NCBI GenBank assembly: GCA_048268845.1 | Contig: JBLWUQ010000007.1 | Coordinates: 62,001 to 126,000, forward strand | DNA from: Muriiphilus sp048268845 | Lineage (GTDB): Bacteria > Pseudomonadota > Alphaproteobacteria > Rhodobacterales > Rhodobacteraceae | Direction of reading: 5' to 3' | Length of the DNA: 64,000 nt | Part shown: positions 11,070 to 22,465 of the stretch, in pieces | Numbering within the stretch: position 1 is the stretch's first letter | How the letters are laid out: each line of letters starts with the position of its first letter | The notes under the pieces: model-generated | Databases searched by the model: none | The model's input: the letters and a program-made list of their open reading frames with translations, nothing else | Told to the model about the DNA's origin: nothing | Position numbers and translations under genes: made by a program

Positions 11070-12605
11070 ATGGCTGGCATCAAGGACGTGATCGTCAAGG
11101 AAGGCGTCGAGAAGGATACCGTCGAGGCTGTGCGCTCGCTGGGCGAGGGCTACAAATACGGCTGGGAAACCGAGATCGAGATGGAATACGCCCCCAAGGG
11201 GCTGACCGAGGACATCGTCCGGCTGATCTCGCACAAGAACGAAGAGCCCGAGTGGATGACCGAATGGCGCCTTGAAGCCTATCGGCGCTGGCTCAAGATG
11301 ACCGAACCGACATGGGCGATGGTCGACTATCCCGAGATCGACTTTCAGGACCAGTATTACTACGCCCGCCCGAAAAGCATGCAGGTCAGGCCCAAGTCGC
11401 TTGACGAGGTCGATCCGAAGCTGCTGGCGACTTACGCCAAACTCGGGATTCCGTTGCAGGAACAGATGATTCTGGCCGGCGTCGAGGGCGCTGGCGAGGT
11501 TCCGGCGGACGGGGCCAATTCCGAGCGCCGGGTCGCGGTGGACGCGGTGTTCGACTCGGTCTCGGTCGGCACCACGTTCCAGAAGGAACTCAAGGCCGTC
11601 GGCGTGATCTTCTGCTCGATCTCCGAGGCGATCCGCGAACATCCCGAGCTGATCAAGAAATATCTCGGCTCGGTCGTGCCGCAATCGGACAACTTCTATG
11701 CGACGCTGAACAGCGCGGTGTTTTCCGACGGCTCCTTCGTCTACATCCCGCCCGGCGTGCGTTGCCCGATGGAGCTGTCGACCTATTTCCGCATCAACGC
11801 CGAGAACACCGGCCAGTTCGAGCGCACGCTGATCATTGCCGACAAGGGCAGCTATGTCAGCTACCTCGAAGGCTGCACCGCGCCGAAACGCGATGTCGCG
11901 CAGCTTCACGCGGCGGTGGTCGAGATCGTCATCCTCGACGACGCCGAGGTGAAATACTCGACCGTGCAGAACTGGTTTCCCGGCGACGAGAACGGCAAGG
12001 GCGGCATCTACAATTTCGTCACCAAGCGCGCCGATTGCCGCGGCGACCGCGCCAAGGTGATGTGGACCCAGGTCGAGACCGGCTCGGCGGTGACGTGGAA
12101 ATACCCGTCCTGCATCCTGCGCGGCGACGACAGCCAGGGCGAGTTCTATTCGATCGCCATCACCAACAACTACCAGCAGGCCGATACCGGCACCAAGATG
12201 ACGCATCTGGGCAAGAACACGAAGTCGCGGATCGTCTCCAAGGGGATTTCGGCGGGCCGGGCGCAGAATACCTATCGCGGGCTGGTCTCGATCCATCCGA
12301 AGGCCAAGAACAGCCGCAACTACACCCAGTGCGACAGCCTCTTGATCGGCGACAAGTGCGGCGCCCATACGGTGCCGTATATCGAGGTCAAGAACAACTC
12401 GAGCCGGGTGGAACACGAGGCGACAACCTCGAAGGTCGACGAAGACCAGATGTTCTATTGCCAGCAACGCGGCATGGGCGAAGAGGCCGCCGTCGCGCTG
12501 ATCGTCAACGGGTTCGCCAAGGAGGTGCTGCAAGCGCTGCCGATGGAGTTCGCAATGGAAGCCCAGCAGCTTGTGGCGATCTCGCTGGAAGGAAGCGTGG
12601 GGTGA
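11070..12605 (+). CDS. sufB: Fe-S cluster assembly protein SufB
   Basis: SufB (511 residues) is the scaffold subunit of the SufBC2D complex on which new Fe-S clusters form. Diagnostic segments are EPEWMTEWRLEAYRRW, PPGVRCPMELSTYFRIN, KGSYVSYLEGCTAP and KNNSSRVEHEATTSKVDEDQ, all conserved in SufB rather than SufD. The start at 11070 follows an AGGAAAGG sequence; the frame extends 11 codons upstream over the iscS stop, which is not used. It is followed by a GTG-start gene that overlaps its stop by 4 bp, a sign of translational coupling. Confidence 0.97.
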   Translation: MAGIKDVIVKEGVEKDTVEAVRSLGEGYKYGWETEIEMEYAPKGLTEDIVRLISHKNEEPEWMTEWRLEAYRRWLKMTEPTWAMVDYPEIDFQDQYYYARPKSMQVRPKSLDEVDPKLLATYAKLGIPLQEQMILAGVEGAGEVPADGANSERRVAVDAVFDSVSVGTTFQKELKAVGVIFCSISEAIREHPELIKKYLGSVVPQSDNFYATLNSAVFSDGSFVYIPPGVRCPMELSTYFRINAENTGQFERTLIIADKGSYVSYLEGCTAPKRDVAQLHAAVVEIVILDDAEVKYSTVQNWFPGDENGKGGIYNFVTKRADCRGDRAKVMWTQVETGSAVTWKYPSCILRGDDSQGEFYSIAITNNYQQADTGTKMTHLGKNTKSRIVSKGISAGRAQNTYRGLVSIHPKAKNSRNYTQCDSLLIGDKCGAHTVPYIEVKNNSSRVEHEATTSKVDEDQMFYCQQRGMGEEAAVALIVNGFAKEVLQALPMEFAMEAQQLVAISLEGSVG

Positions 12606-12919
12606 AGACGCCGGCACCGGATCGCGCACGGCGAAAGCTCGCTCCGGTCTTTGGCCATCCGGGGCGCCTGCGCCCCGGCACAAGGCGGCTGACGCTGCTG
12701 ATCCTTGGCTTCGTTCTGGTGTTCGTGCTGTCGATTGCGCACGACGAGATCGTCGCCGAACTGGTCGAGGCCGGACGGATCAGCGAAGGCCGCGGCTGGC
12801 TTGGCGAGATCGTGTTCGGTCTGGTTCTGTTCGTGATCTGGGGCTGGCTGACGGTCGCGCTGGTGAAGGTCGTGAAGGAACGGACCGAATCGGAACTCAA
12901 CGGGGAAACCGACAGGTGA
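12602..12919 (+). CDS. Small two-helix membrane protein in the suf operon
   Basis: The 105-residue product has two hydrophobic segments, TLLILGFVLVFVLSIAH at about residues 34-50 and IVFGLVLFVIWGWLTVALV at about 71-90. The N-terminus is basic. It starts with GTG, overlapping the sufB stop codon in GTGA, so it is probably translated by coupling to sufB. I recognise no family. Position and coupling suggest a link to Fe-S assembly, but no motif supports a specific role. The start is inferred from the overlap; the same frame is open far upstream as a sufB shadow. Confidence 0.75.
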   Translation: MKTPAPDRARRKLAPVFGHPGRLRPGTRRLTLLILGFVLVFVLSIAHDEIVAELVEAGRISEGRGWLGEIVFGLVLFVIWGWLTVALVKVVKERTESELNGETDR

Positions 12920-12953
12920 TGCCGGTTTCTCCCTTGGCTGGGAGTATGGGAAA

Positions 12954-13094
12954 ATGATCATGATCTGGATCGCCATCGTTCTGACATTGGCCACGCTGAC
13001 CGCCGCGATGACGCCTGTTTTGCGCGCGCCGGTGACGGTGCCGGTGCGCCGGACCGAAACCTGCGCCGACCGCACCAGCGAACACCACGACTAG
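12954..13094 (+). CDS. Very small membrane-anchored protein
   Basis: This 46-codon frame encodes MIMIWIAIVLTLATLTAAM followed by an Ala/Pro/Val/Arg-rich tail ending in SEHHD. It has one N-terminal hydrophobic helix (signal anchor or signal peptide). It sits between two operon genes with gaps of 34 and 14 bp, and its codon use matches the neighbours. A second ATG two codons on (12960) is equally possible. A small real gene is likely but unproven. Confidence 0.5.
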   Translation: MIMIWIAIVLTLATLTAAMTPVLRAPVTVPVRRTETCADRTSEHHD

Positions 13095-13108
13095 GATCGG
13101 ATTGCCAC

Positions 13109-13776
13109 GTGCTGCCGAGGATATTCAAAACCAAGCTGCAGGAGGCCGTGTCGCCGGGTCCGGCAATGCGCCCGACGCTGAGCCTGCCCGGGGCCGAGGC
13201 GGCGCGATTGCGCGCGGCCTATGAAGGTGCGCGGGTGATCCTCGAATATGGCTCGGGCGGCTCGACGTTGATGGCAGCCGAGATGCCGGGCAAGACCATC
13301 ACCGCTGTGGAAAGCGACGAGGCCTGGGCCGACAGGATGCGCGCATGGTTCGCCGACAACCCACCGGCACAGGGCACCGCTGTCGACATCCGCTGGGTCG
13401 ATATCGGGCCGACGGGGGAATGGGGCCATCCCTGTGGCGAAACTGCCTGGCGCAACTTCGCGGCCTATCCGCTTGGAGTCTGGTCGACCGGCGAGGCCCT
13501 GAACCCGGACGTCGTGCTGGTCGACGGACGCTTTCGTGCCGGGTGCGCGATGGCCACCGCACTGAACATCACCGCCCCGGTGGACCTGTTCATCGACGAC
13601 TATGCCGGGCGACGCAGATACCACGCGATCGAGCATTGGCTCGGCGCGCCCGAACTCACCGGCCGGATGGCGTATTTTCGCGTCACACCGCTGCAACTTG
13701 ACCCGCGCGACCTGCTTCAGGTGATCGCCATGATGACCGACACACCAATCCGAACGCGCGAACGAGAGGAAGAAAA

Positions 13777-13783
<7 letters not shown>
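13109..13783 (+). CDS. Methyltransferase-like Rossmann protein in the suf operon
   Basis: The product (up to 224 residues) has a motif-I-like sequence VILEYGSGGSTLMAAE followed by ITAVESDEAW, the pattern of a class I SAM-dependent methyltransferase (glycine-rich loop, then an acidic end of strand 2). A later DVVLVDGRFR and VDLFIDDYAGR suit the same fold. It could bind SAM or be a degenerate relative; no substrate motif is recognised. The start is uncertain: GTG at 13109, GTG at 13148 just after AGGAGG (spacing too short), or ATG at 13166. Its 3' end overlaps sufC by 7 bp, so it is firmly in the operon. Confidence 0.75.
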
Positions 13784-14531
<748 letters not shown>

Positions 14532-14532
<1 letters not shown>

Positions 14533-15821
14533 TGGCACTCGCTCAGCAAAAACCCGATGCGCTGGCGCAGCGTCTCGAGGGGCTCACGCTCCCCGAAGGC
14601 GGCGTCTGGATCACCGAGGCGCGCAAGTCCGCGCTGGCGCGGCTCAAGGCGATGGGTCTGCCGGGGCGGCGCGACGAATACTGGCGCTTCACCCGGCCCG
14701 ACAGCCTGAACGCGCCCGATCCAGCGCCTGCCGCGAAGCTGGCGAATGGCGATGCCGTGCCGGTGTTTCACGCGATTGACCGGCTCAAGGTGGTCTTTGT
14801 CGACGGTGTGTTCGACCCGGCGCAATCCGACCCGCTCGAGATGGCCGGGATCGAGATCGAGCGTCTGGCCGATGCCGCCCAAGCCGACATCCACTGGGCG
14901 CGCGAGGTTTACGGCGTGCTCGAGACCAACGGTCAGACCCCGGTGGCGCGCCCCTTCGGCGTGCTCAACACGGCCTTTGCCACTGACGGCGTGGCGATCC
15001 GGGTGACGGGGCGCGCGGCGCGGCCAGTCAGCCTGATCTACCAGCATGAGAGCGAGACATCCGACGCGGTGCTGCACCATGTGGTCAAGCTCGAACCCGG
15101 CGCCGATCTGACGCTGCTCGAGGACGGGCCGGGGGCGGCGCGGTTCAACAAGGTGCTCGAGGTCGAGGTCGCCGACGGCGCCGCCTTCCACCATGTCCGC
15201 GCGCAGGGCCGCGACCATGAGCGTCAGGCGGTCACGCATATCTTCGCCCGTCTTGGCGAGAAATCGGTGTTCAAGAGCTTCACCCTCACGGTCAATGGCC
15301 GGCTGACGCGCAACGAATGTGTCATCGAGTTCCGTGGCAATGACGCGGTCGCGCATGTCGCGGGGGCGGCGATGGGCGACGGCGATTTCCACCATGACGA
15401 CACCGTGTTCGTCACCCATGACGCGCTGCATTGCGAAAGCCGGCAGGTGTTCAAGAAGGTGCTGCGCAACGGTGCCGTCGGGGTGTTTCAGGGCAAGATC
15501 CTGGTCAAACCCGGCGCGCAGAAGACCGACGGCTATCAGAAGTCGCAGGCGCTGCTGCTGGACGAGGACGCGACGTTCCTGGTCAAGCCGGAGCTTGAGA
15601 TCTATGCCGACGACGTTGCCTGTTCGCATGGCTCGACCTCGGGCGCGATCGACGAGGCCGCGCTGTTCTATCTGGGCTCGCGGGGTATTCCCGAGGAAAT
15701 CGCGGCCGATCTTCTGGTGCTCGCCTTCCTTGCGGATGCGATCGAGGAGATCGAGGACGAGGACATCGCCGTCGACATCACCGGGCGGCTTGACGCCTGG
15801 CTCAAACGCCGACGGGGCTGA
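14532..15821 (+). CDS. sufD: Fe-S cluster assembly protein SufD
   Basis: SufD (429 residues) pairs with SufB in the SufBC2D scaffold. Conserved features are GRRDEYWRFTRP near residue 50, a beta-helix core, HCESRQVFKKVLRNGAVGVFQGKILVKP (read in two overlapping blocks), KTDGYQKSQALLL and ADDVACSHGSTSG with its conserved Cys and His. The C-terminal helices (RGIPEEIAADLLVLAF) are typical. It starts at the ATG overlapping the sufC stop and ends in TGATG overlapping the next gene. Confidence 0.97.
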
Positions 15822-16300
15822 TGTCGGTCGCCGGTGACATCCTGCGCGCCTACCGCGCGCCGCAGGCGGTGTTTCGCGCGCGGCTCGGTGAAGGCGTGCG
15901 GGAAGACCGGGCGCTGGTGGTGCTGATGGCGGCCTGCTGCCTGATCTTCGTGGCGCAATGGCCGCGTCTGCAACGCGAAGCCTTCGAGACCGGGGCGGAC
16001 TTCCAGCCGCTGGTCGGCGGTGCGCTTCTGGCCTGGTTGTTCATCGTGCCGCTGGCGGCCTATGCGATCGGCACGCTCACCCACATGCTGATCCGGCCGT
16101 TCGGCGGGTCCGGGTCGGGCTATTCGGCGCGTTTCGCGCTGTTCTGGGCGCTGCTGGTCGCCAGCCCGCTATGGCTGCTCTGGGGGATGGTCGCCGGGCT
16201 GATCGGGCCGGGGGTGCAGCTCAATCTTGTCGGTGCCGTTGCGCTCACCGCCTTTCTGGTTCATTGGTCGCTCAACCTGTGGGTGGCGGAGCGGGCATGA
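15821..16300 (+). CDS. YIP1-family-like inner-membrane protein
   Basis: The 159-residue product has four or five hydrophobic helices and an N-terminal amphipathic stretch, SVAGDILRAYRAPQAVFRAR, of the kind seen in YIP1-domain proteins. It has no catalytic motif. The start overlaps the sufD stop (TGATG), and its stop overlaps the next membrane gene by 4 bp (ATGA). This translational coupling places it within the Fe-S operon. A role in anchoring or regulation is pure inference. Confidence 0.75.
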   Translation: MSVAGDILRAYRAPQAVFRARLGEGVREDRALVVLMAACCLIFVAQWPRLQREAFETGADFQPLVGGALLAWLFIVPLAAYAIGTLTHMLIRPFGGSGSGYSARFALFWALLVASPLWLLWGMVAGLIGPGVQLNLVGAVALTAFLVHWSLNLWVAERA

Positions 16301-16895
16301 TCTTCGACTGGGGCACTCTTTTCGGCATGGCGCTGCAAACCGTGCCAGAGCCGCGCAAGGTCGCACGCGACCTTTTCGCGCTCGCCTATCCGCGCCCGGT
16401 GCTGTGGCAGGTGCTGGCGCTGATCCTGGTCGGCTCGGCCTTCATGGGCGTGATCTCGTCGATCCTGTTCCCGGTCGACCCCGAGATGATGGGGCCGCTT
16501 TTCGCCAGCCCCTGGATCCTGGCCGTCTCGGAGGCCTTGGCCTCGGTCCTCACGGTCTTCGCGATCTACGGGATCGGGCGGGCGGCCGGCGGCAAGGGGC
16601 GGTTCGAGGACGCGCTTCTGACCGTGATCTGGCTGCAATTCGTGCTCCTGATCGTCGAGATCGGGGTGCTGTTCCTGGGCGTATTCGCACCGACCATGGC
16701 GATGCTTCTGTGGCTGATGGGCGGCGTGATGGGGTTCTGGATCCTGACCCATTTCATCACCGAGATGCACGAGTTCCGCTCCGCCGGGATGGTCTTTGTC
16801 GGGATCATCCTCGCGATCTTCGGCATGGTCATCGTGCTGTCGGTGGTGCTGGCGATGCTCGGCGTCGGTGTGGCGACCAAACCTGGAGAGTTCTG

Positions 16896-16896
<1 letters not shown>
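16297..16896 (+). CDS. Second YIP1-family-like membrane protein
   Basis: The 199-residue product opens MIFDWGTLFGMALQTVPEPRK and then has about five transmembrane helices. The amphipathic N-terminus plus a compact helical bundle resemble YIP1-domain proteins. It is a likely paralogue or partner of the preceding gene, which it overlaps by 4 bp. Its stop overlaps the sufS start (TGATG). It carries no recognised motif. The pair is coupled to sufD on one side and sufS on the other. Confidence 0.78.
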
Positions 16897-18116
<1,220 letters not shown>

Positions 18117-18148
18117 GCTGAGCGCCGGGCAGGGGGCGGGGCAGGGCA

Positions 18149-19357
18149 CTACTGCCCGTCCAGCAGAACCGTTCCGACCGGCGGTCCGTTCTCCCAGGTG
18201 CCCGACAATCCCTTTTCGCGCCCGAGCGCGAAGGCGGCGGCCATGAACACCGGATCGAACGGCAGATGCGGTTGGGCCGGGATCGCGCGGTCGATGCTGG
18301 CCAGCCGGAAACGCGCCCCGATCCGGCGCGAGAAATCTGCGATGGCGCCAACCCCGCGCGCCAGGTTGTATTTCTCCAGCGAGGCCAGCGCGCGCTCTGC
18401 CACGCGGATCGATTGTTGCGGGATGACCGCGAAACTCGGCGCGATCTCGGCGTTCACGATCGCACTGATCCTCGGGCATAGCCGGGCAAGCGACGGATCG
18501 GACCAGAGCGCATCGGGCACCAGGTAGATCTGGCTCATCACGCCGCCATCGGCGTGCAACTCGTCGAATTCGACCCCGTTGCCGGCGACCGCGATGCGCA
18601 CCGGCGGCAGGATCGCCGGAATGCTGGCCGAGGCTTGCAGCAGATCGGCCATCAGCCGCACCCGGTCGGGCTGGCCCGAGGCCGCGATCGCGCCGAGATC
18701 CCAGACCACGTTGCGCTGTGCATCGAGATTGGCGGTGACGATCAACAGCCGCGCGCCCTGATCATGGCGCGCCGCGATCCGGTCGCAAAAGGCGTCATCG
18801 ACATGGCCGTCGATCAATTCGCGCAAGGGGGCTGCGGGTATCGCGCTCTGGCCGAATACGCCGGACATCAGCGACCGGCTGCGGTTCAGCCGGTCGGTCG
18901 AGGCGCCGGTGAACACCCTGGCAAGCGCCGCATCGGCCTCGGGCCCGATAAAGGCGAAGGGCGCGATCAGCGCGCCGGCGCTGACCCCGGTCACCAGGTC
19001 GAACCGGGGCCGGTCGCCGCGTTCGCTCCACCCGCTCAGCACACCCGCGCCAAAGGCGCCGCCGGCCCCGCCTGACGACAACACCAGCCACTCGGCTGGC
19101 CTTGCCCCGTCGACACAGCCGGGCAGGAACACGTTGTGCCGGGCTGCGATCTCGTGGGCCGGCGCATCGACATAGAACCTGATATCGTCATAGCCCGGCA
19201 CCCGCGCCGCCAACTGGTCGGCAAGCCCGTAGGGGATGCGCGGCGGCGTGTTTCGCCCGGCGATCAATGACAGCAGATACGGCAGCATCGCCCGGCGCGC
19301 CGCAGCCGCGGCCGCGACGGGAACGGCCTTTTCCGCCATTGATCCCTTGTCGCGCAT
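18149..19357 (-). CDS. Patatin-like phospholipase family protein
   Basis: The 402-residue protein has a patatin domain: the oxyanion loop GGAGGAFGAG at about residues 96-105, the nucleophile Ser126 in GVSAG, and the catalytic aspartate Asp270 in ADGG. About 90 residues precede the domain, with a hydrophobic stretch (MLPYLLSLIAG) that may anchor it to the membrane. Patatins hydrolyse acyl esters of phospholipids; the substrate is not predictable. The start at 19357 follows AGGGAG; ATG at 19339 is an alternative. It is convergent with sufS, with 32 bp between stops. Confidence 0.88.
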   Translation of the reverse strand: MRDKGSMAEKAVPVAAAAAARRAMLPYLLSLIAGRNTPPRIPYGLADQLAARVPGYDDIRFYVDAPAHEIAARHNVFLPGCVDGARPAEWLVLSSGGAGGAFGAGVLSGWSERGDRPRFDLVTGVSAGALIAPFAFIGPEADAALARVFTGASTDRLNRSRSLMSGVFGQSAIPAAPLRELIDGHVDDAFCDRIAARHDQGARLLIVTANLDAQRNVVWDLGAIAASGQPDRVRLMADLLQASASIPAILPPVRIAVAGNGVEFDELHADGGVMSQIYLVPDALWSDPSLARLCPRISAIVNAEIAPSFAVIPQQSIRVAERALASLEKYNLARGVGAIADFSRRIGARFRLASIDRAIPAQPHLPFDPVFMAAAFALGREKGLSGTWENGPPVGTVLLDGQ

Positions 19358-19418
19358 CGAGAGACTCCCTCAACCTGGGTGAATGCCAATGCCGGGCGGC
19401 GCACCGAAGTTATGGTAT

Positions 19419-19739
19419 CTAGCTGACATGATAGGCAAAGCTCCCCAACAGCACAAAGAGCGCGGCGATCAGAGCCAACAGCAGCATTTCCGCAAGGTCG
19501 ATCTCGTCGGGCAGGCGGTCGGTGCTGTCGATGCGCTTGCGCGCATGGCGCATTCTGAACCATGCAATCACGATTACCGCCGCACCTGCACCCAGCATCA
19601 CCCCGTCCGACCAGGCCGGCGACGGCGACGGGCCAAGCCGCGCCGCCGCCAGCCCAAAGCCGACAATCGCCACGGCGGTCCGCACCCAGGCCAGAAATGT
19701 GCGTTCGTTCGAGGCGTGGGTTTCGAAATTGATGATCAT
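19419..19739 (-). CDS. DUF202 (YidH-type) membrane protein
   Basis: The 106-residue protein shows the DUF202 signature NERTFLAWVRTAVAIVGFGL in its first helix, followed by two more transmembrane helices. This architecture is shared by YidH-like proteins and by a domain of the yeast VTC polyphosphate-synthesis complex. The function in bacteria is unknown. Its proximity to a polyphosphate kinase 2 gene (20.5 kb) is suggestive only. It is preceded by a 138-bp gap containing the dyad GCGTTT-CGT-AAACGC at 19823-19837. Confidence 0.85.
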   Translation of the reverse strand: MIINFETHASNERTFLAWVRTAVAIVGFGLAAARLGPSPSPAWSDGVMLGAGAAVIVIAWFRMRHARKRIDSTDRLPDEIDLAEMLLLALIAALFVLLGSFAYHVS

Positions 19740-19877
19740 GTCACGCTCCTTGCCGCAACCACACCGGCGCCGCCTGCACCGGCCCGGCAGAAGGCACCTG
19801 TCTTGACACTAGGAACGTTGCGGCGTTTCGTAAACGCGCTGCGTGGAACACGAATGCGTGTGCCAACCGCCCGCATT

Positions 19878-20507
19878 TCAGCCGTCGGCGCGGATCAGCC
19901 CGAGGCCCCTGAGATAGATGCCGATGCCGCTTTCGAGCAGGTCCTCGGGCGGGAAGGGTGACTTGGTGCCGGGTGCGCCGCGCCCGAACAGCTCGACCAC
20001 GCCATGCGCCAGCGCCCAGATATGGGCCGAGACCATGCGCGCCGGCGGGCGCTTGTCCTCGGGCAGTTGCGACATGAGATCGCCCGCAGCCTTCTCGATC
20101 ACCCCGAGCGCCCGGCTGGCGACCAGCGACAATTCCGTGGTCCGGTTGATCGACACGCCGCTTTCGAACATCGCGACGTAGTGGCCGGGAAAACGCCGCG
20201 CGAAGGCCAGATAGGCGCGCCCCGTCGCCTCGAGCGAGGCCAGCGCCGAGGGTTGGCCCTTGGCATAGGCGTGTTCCATCAGGTCGGCGAAGACCTCGAA
20301 GCCCTGCCGCGCGGCCTCGGCGATGAGGTCCTCGCGTCCGGCGAAATGGCGGTAGACGGCGGCGGGCGTGACCCCGGCGACCTTGGCGGCCTCCGACAGG
20401 GTGAAGCCGGTCGGCCCCTTTTCCTCAATCAGTTCCAGTGCGGCATCGACCAGCGCCTGCCGCAGGTTGCCGTGGTGGTAGCCGCGTTTCTTGTCCCGTC
20501 CTACCAT
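19878..20507 (-). CDS. TetR/AcrR-family regulator
   Basis: The 209-residue protein has an N-terminal TetR helix-turn-helix: GFTLSEAAKVAGVTPAAVYRHFAGREDL at about residues 34-61. The C-terminal ligand domain contains a GRAYLAFARRFPGHYVAMFE segment typical of the WHG subgroup. It starts 30 bp after the ppk2 stop codon, so it may be co-transcribed with ppk2 and control it or downstream genes. The ligand is unknown. Confidence 0.9.
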   Translation of the reverse strand: MVGRDKKRGYHHGNLRQALVDAALELIEEKGPTGFTLSEAAKVAGVTPAAVYRHFAGREDLIAEAARQGFEVFADLMEHAYAKGQPSALASLEATGRAYLAFARRFPGHYVAMFESGVSINRTTELSLVASRALGVIEKAAGDLMSQLPEDKRPPARMVSAHIWALAHGVVELFGRGAPGTKSPFPPEDLLESGIGIYLRGLGLIRADG

Positions 20508-20537
20508 CGGGCGGCCCCGGTGGCGTGGCTGCGCGCC

Positions 20538-21407
20538 CTAGCCATGCCAGAGCTCCGGTCCGCCCGCGATCTTCGGGTCGGGCGCGTGGGCGACGGCCGG
20601 GGTCTTTCCGGCATAGTCGATCCCTGACAGCACGGATTCGATCGCCGCCAGCCGGGCGCGGTACTTGTCGTCGGCGCGGATCAAGGTCCAGGGGGCGTGC
20701 GGGCGGTGCGAGGCGGCGAAGGTCTCGCGGATCGCGTCGCTATAGGCGTCCCAGCGGCTCAGCCCCTCGACGTCGATCGACGACAGTTTCCACTGTTTCA
20801 GGGGATCGCGCTCGCGTTTCAGGAACCGGCGCAATTGTTCGGGTTGCGAGACGGTCAGCCAGATCTTGACGAAATGGATGCCCTCGTCGACCAGCATCTC
20901 CTCGAACTCGGGCAATTGCCGGAAGAACGCGGCGCGCTCGGCCTCGGTGCAGAAGCCGAAGACCTTTTCGACCACGCCGCGGTTATACCAGCTTCGGTCG
21001 AACAGCACGATCTCGCCCGCGGTGGGCAACTGGCGCACGTAGCGCTGGAAATACCATTCGCCCGCCTCGCGGTCCGAGGGTTTCGGCAGCGCCACGACGC
21101 GCGCCACGCGCGGGTTGAGGTTTTCGCGAAAGCGCTTGATCGCGCCGCCCTTGCCGGCGGCATCGCGGCCCTCGAACACCACCACGACACGCTTGCCGGT
21201 TGCCTTCACATCGGCCTGAAGCCGCACCAGTTCCAGTTGCAGCGCGTCCAGCCGGTCCTGGTAGTCGTCCTTCTTCATCCAGCGGTCATAGGGATAATCG
21301 TCTGTCAGGATGTCCCTGGCGTCACCCTCGGCGATGGCCCGGCGCACGGGGTCGGGTGCTGCCTCGGCGTAGTAGCGGGAAATGGCGCCGTCGAACGGAA
21401 GGGTCAT
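20538..21407 (-). CDS. ppk2: Polyphosphate kinase 2 family protein
   Basis: PPK2 transfers phosphate between polyphosphate and nucleotides, usually making GTP/GDP or ATP/ADP from polyphosphate. The 289-residue single-domain protein has Walker A GRDAAGKGG at residues 80-88 and a Walker B-like LFDRSWYNRG at 135-144. A lid region carries RFLKRERDPLKQWKLS. The start at 21407 (MTLPFDGAIS) has a GAGG about 10 nt upstream; the same frame is open 123 codons further upstream, which is a shadow of the adjacent gene. Nucleotide preference cannot be assigned from sequence. Confidence 0.93.
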   Translation of the reverse strand: MTLPFDGAISRYYAEAAPDPVRRAIAEGDARDILTDDYPYDRWMKKDDYQDRLDALQLELVRLQADVKATGKRVVVVFEGRDAAGKGGAIKRFRENLNPRVARVVALPKPSDREAGEWYFQRYVRQLPTAGEIVLFDRSWYNRGVVEKVFGFCTEAERAAFFRQLPEFEEMLVDEGIHFVKIWLTVSQPEQLRRFLKRERDPLKQWKLSSIDVEGLSRWDAYSDAIRETFAASHRPHAPWTLIRADDKYRARLAAIESVLSGIDYAGKTPAVAHAPDPKIAGGPELWHG

Positions 21408-21442
21408 CGCAATAGTGCCTCGCTGTGGTCGGGCCAGTATCG

Positions 21443-22465
21443 CTATTTGACACCGGCGCGCAATGCGGCCCGGTCGATCAGCTCGACGACCTTGGCCGTC
21501 TCGGCGTAGTGCGGCATGTGGCCGACGCCGGGCAGGCGGGTCAGGCGCGCGTTGGGCAGGGCCTCGGCCAGCGGCACGCTTTGCAGCTCTGACGGCAGGG
21601 TCTGGTCCTCGTCGCCATAGACGATCTCGACCGGCAAGTGGAGCGAGCCGTAGTGCTGGACCATCTCGGCAAGATGGCCGGGCAGGTCGCGCACCTGCTG
21701 GGTGCCGGCGCGGATGGTTTCCTGGCGCAACGCCAGATCGGCGCCGGACTCGCCGACAAAGCCCTGCGGCAGGCATTGCGGCGCGAAGACGCGGGATCGG
21801 GCGGTTTCGAGGTATCGCGGCGGGGTCAGCGCGGCGATCATCGGCACCGCCGTCTTGTTGCCGAGCGGGGTCGAGCTGATATGGTAATAGGCCGGCAATG
21901 AGCCGTCATAGGGCATCACCGCGCCCGACAGGAGCACCAGCGCCGCCGCCGCGTCGGGCGCGGCCAGTGCCCAGGCCAGCGCCACCGCGGCGCCGATGGA
22001 ATGGCCCAGCACGATGGGCCGGTTCACCCCGAGCTTGCGCGCCGCCGCGCGCAGCAAGGCGGCCTGCTCTGCCGGGCTTTCTCCTCTGGTGTTGTCCGGC
22101 CCCTCATGGTCCTCGGATATACGGTCGGTATAGCCGTGGCCGGGCCGGTCGAAGGCGATCACGCGGTAGCGGCTGGTCAGGCACGGCGCCAACGCATTGA
22201 CCGGATCGCGCAGGTTCGAGGCGCTGCCGTGGATCAGCACCAGGTCCGGGCCGCGGCCCTCGACCCAGACATGCACGTTGCGCCCGTTGACGCGGATGAT
22301 GCGTCCGACGGGTGGCGTCGCGGTCTCGATCCGCACTTCACGCTCATCGGCGATCCGGCTGCAGCCGCCCAGCGCCAGCGCCGAAGCCGCCGCCAGACCG
22401 CCGAGGACATGGCGGCGGGTCGGACGCCCCTGCATCGGGACGAAGGGCGATCCGCGGTCGGTCAT
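21443..22465 (-). CDS. Exported alpha/beta hydrolase, probable lipoprotein
   Basis: The 340-residue protein has a twin-arginine-like N-terminus (RPTRRHVLGG, Arg17-Arg18), a hydrophobic stretch and a lipobox LALGGC with Cys35, so it is probably a Tat- or Sec-exported lipoprotein. The mature part is an alpha/beta hydrolase: oxyanion region LIHGSAS, nucleophile Ser156 in GHSIGAA, acid in VYGDEDQTLP and histidine in GVGHMPHY. Such proteins are often annotated as esterases or haloperoxidase-like; the substrate is unknown. The start overlaps the metA stop by 1 bp (TGATG), indicating coupling. Confidence 0.87.
   Translation of the reverse strand: MTDRGSPFVPMQGRPTRRHVLGGLAAASALALGGCSRIADEREVRIETATPPVGRIIRVNGRNVHVWVEGRGPDLVLIHGSASNLRDPVNALAPCLTSRYRVIAFDRPGHGYTDRISEDHEGPDNTRGESPAEQAALLRAAARKLGVNRPIVLGHSIGAAVALAWALAAPDAAAALVLLSGAVMPYDGSLPAYYHISSTPLGNKTAVPMIAALTPPRYLETARSRVFAPQCLPQGFVGESGADLALRQETIRAGTQQVRDLPGHLAEMVQHYGSLHLPVEIVYGDEDQTLPSELQSVPLAEALPNARLTRLPGVGHMPHYAETAKVVELIDRAALRAGVK

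Noticed and set aside
9999..12683. 894-codon minus-strand frame opposite iscS and sufB
   Set aside because: Both plus-strand genes have full catalytic motifs. The minus frame is a shadow.
13118..13143. Resemblance of the 5' end of the methyltransferase-like gene to the intergenic GTATTTT repeat
   Set aside because: GGATATTCAAAACCAAG is only loosely similar and could simply be coding sequence; there is not enough to call a repeat copy.
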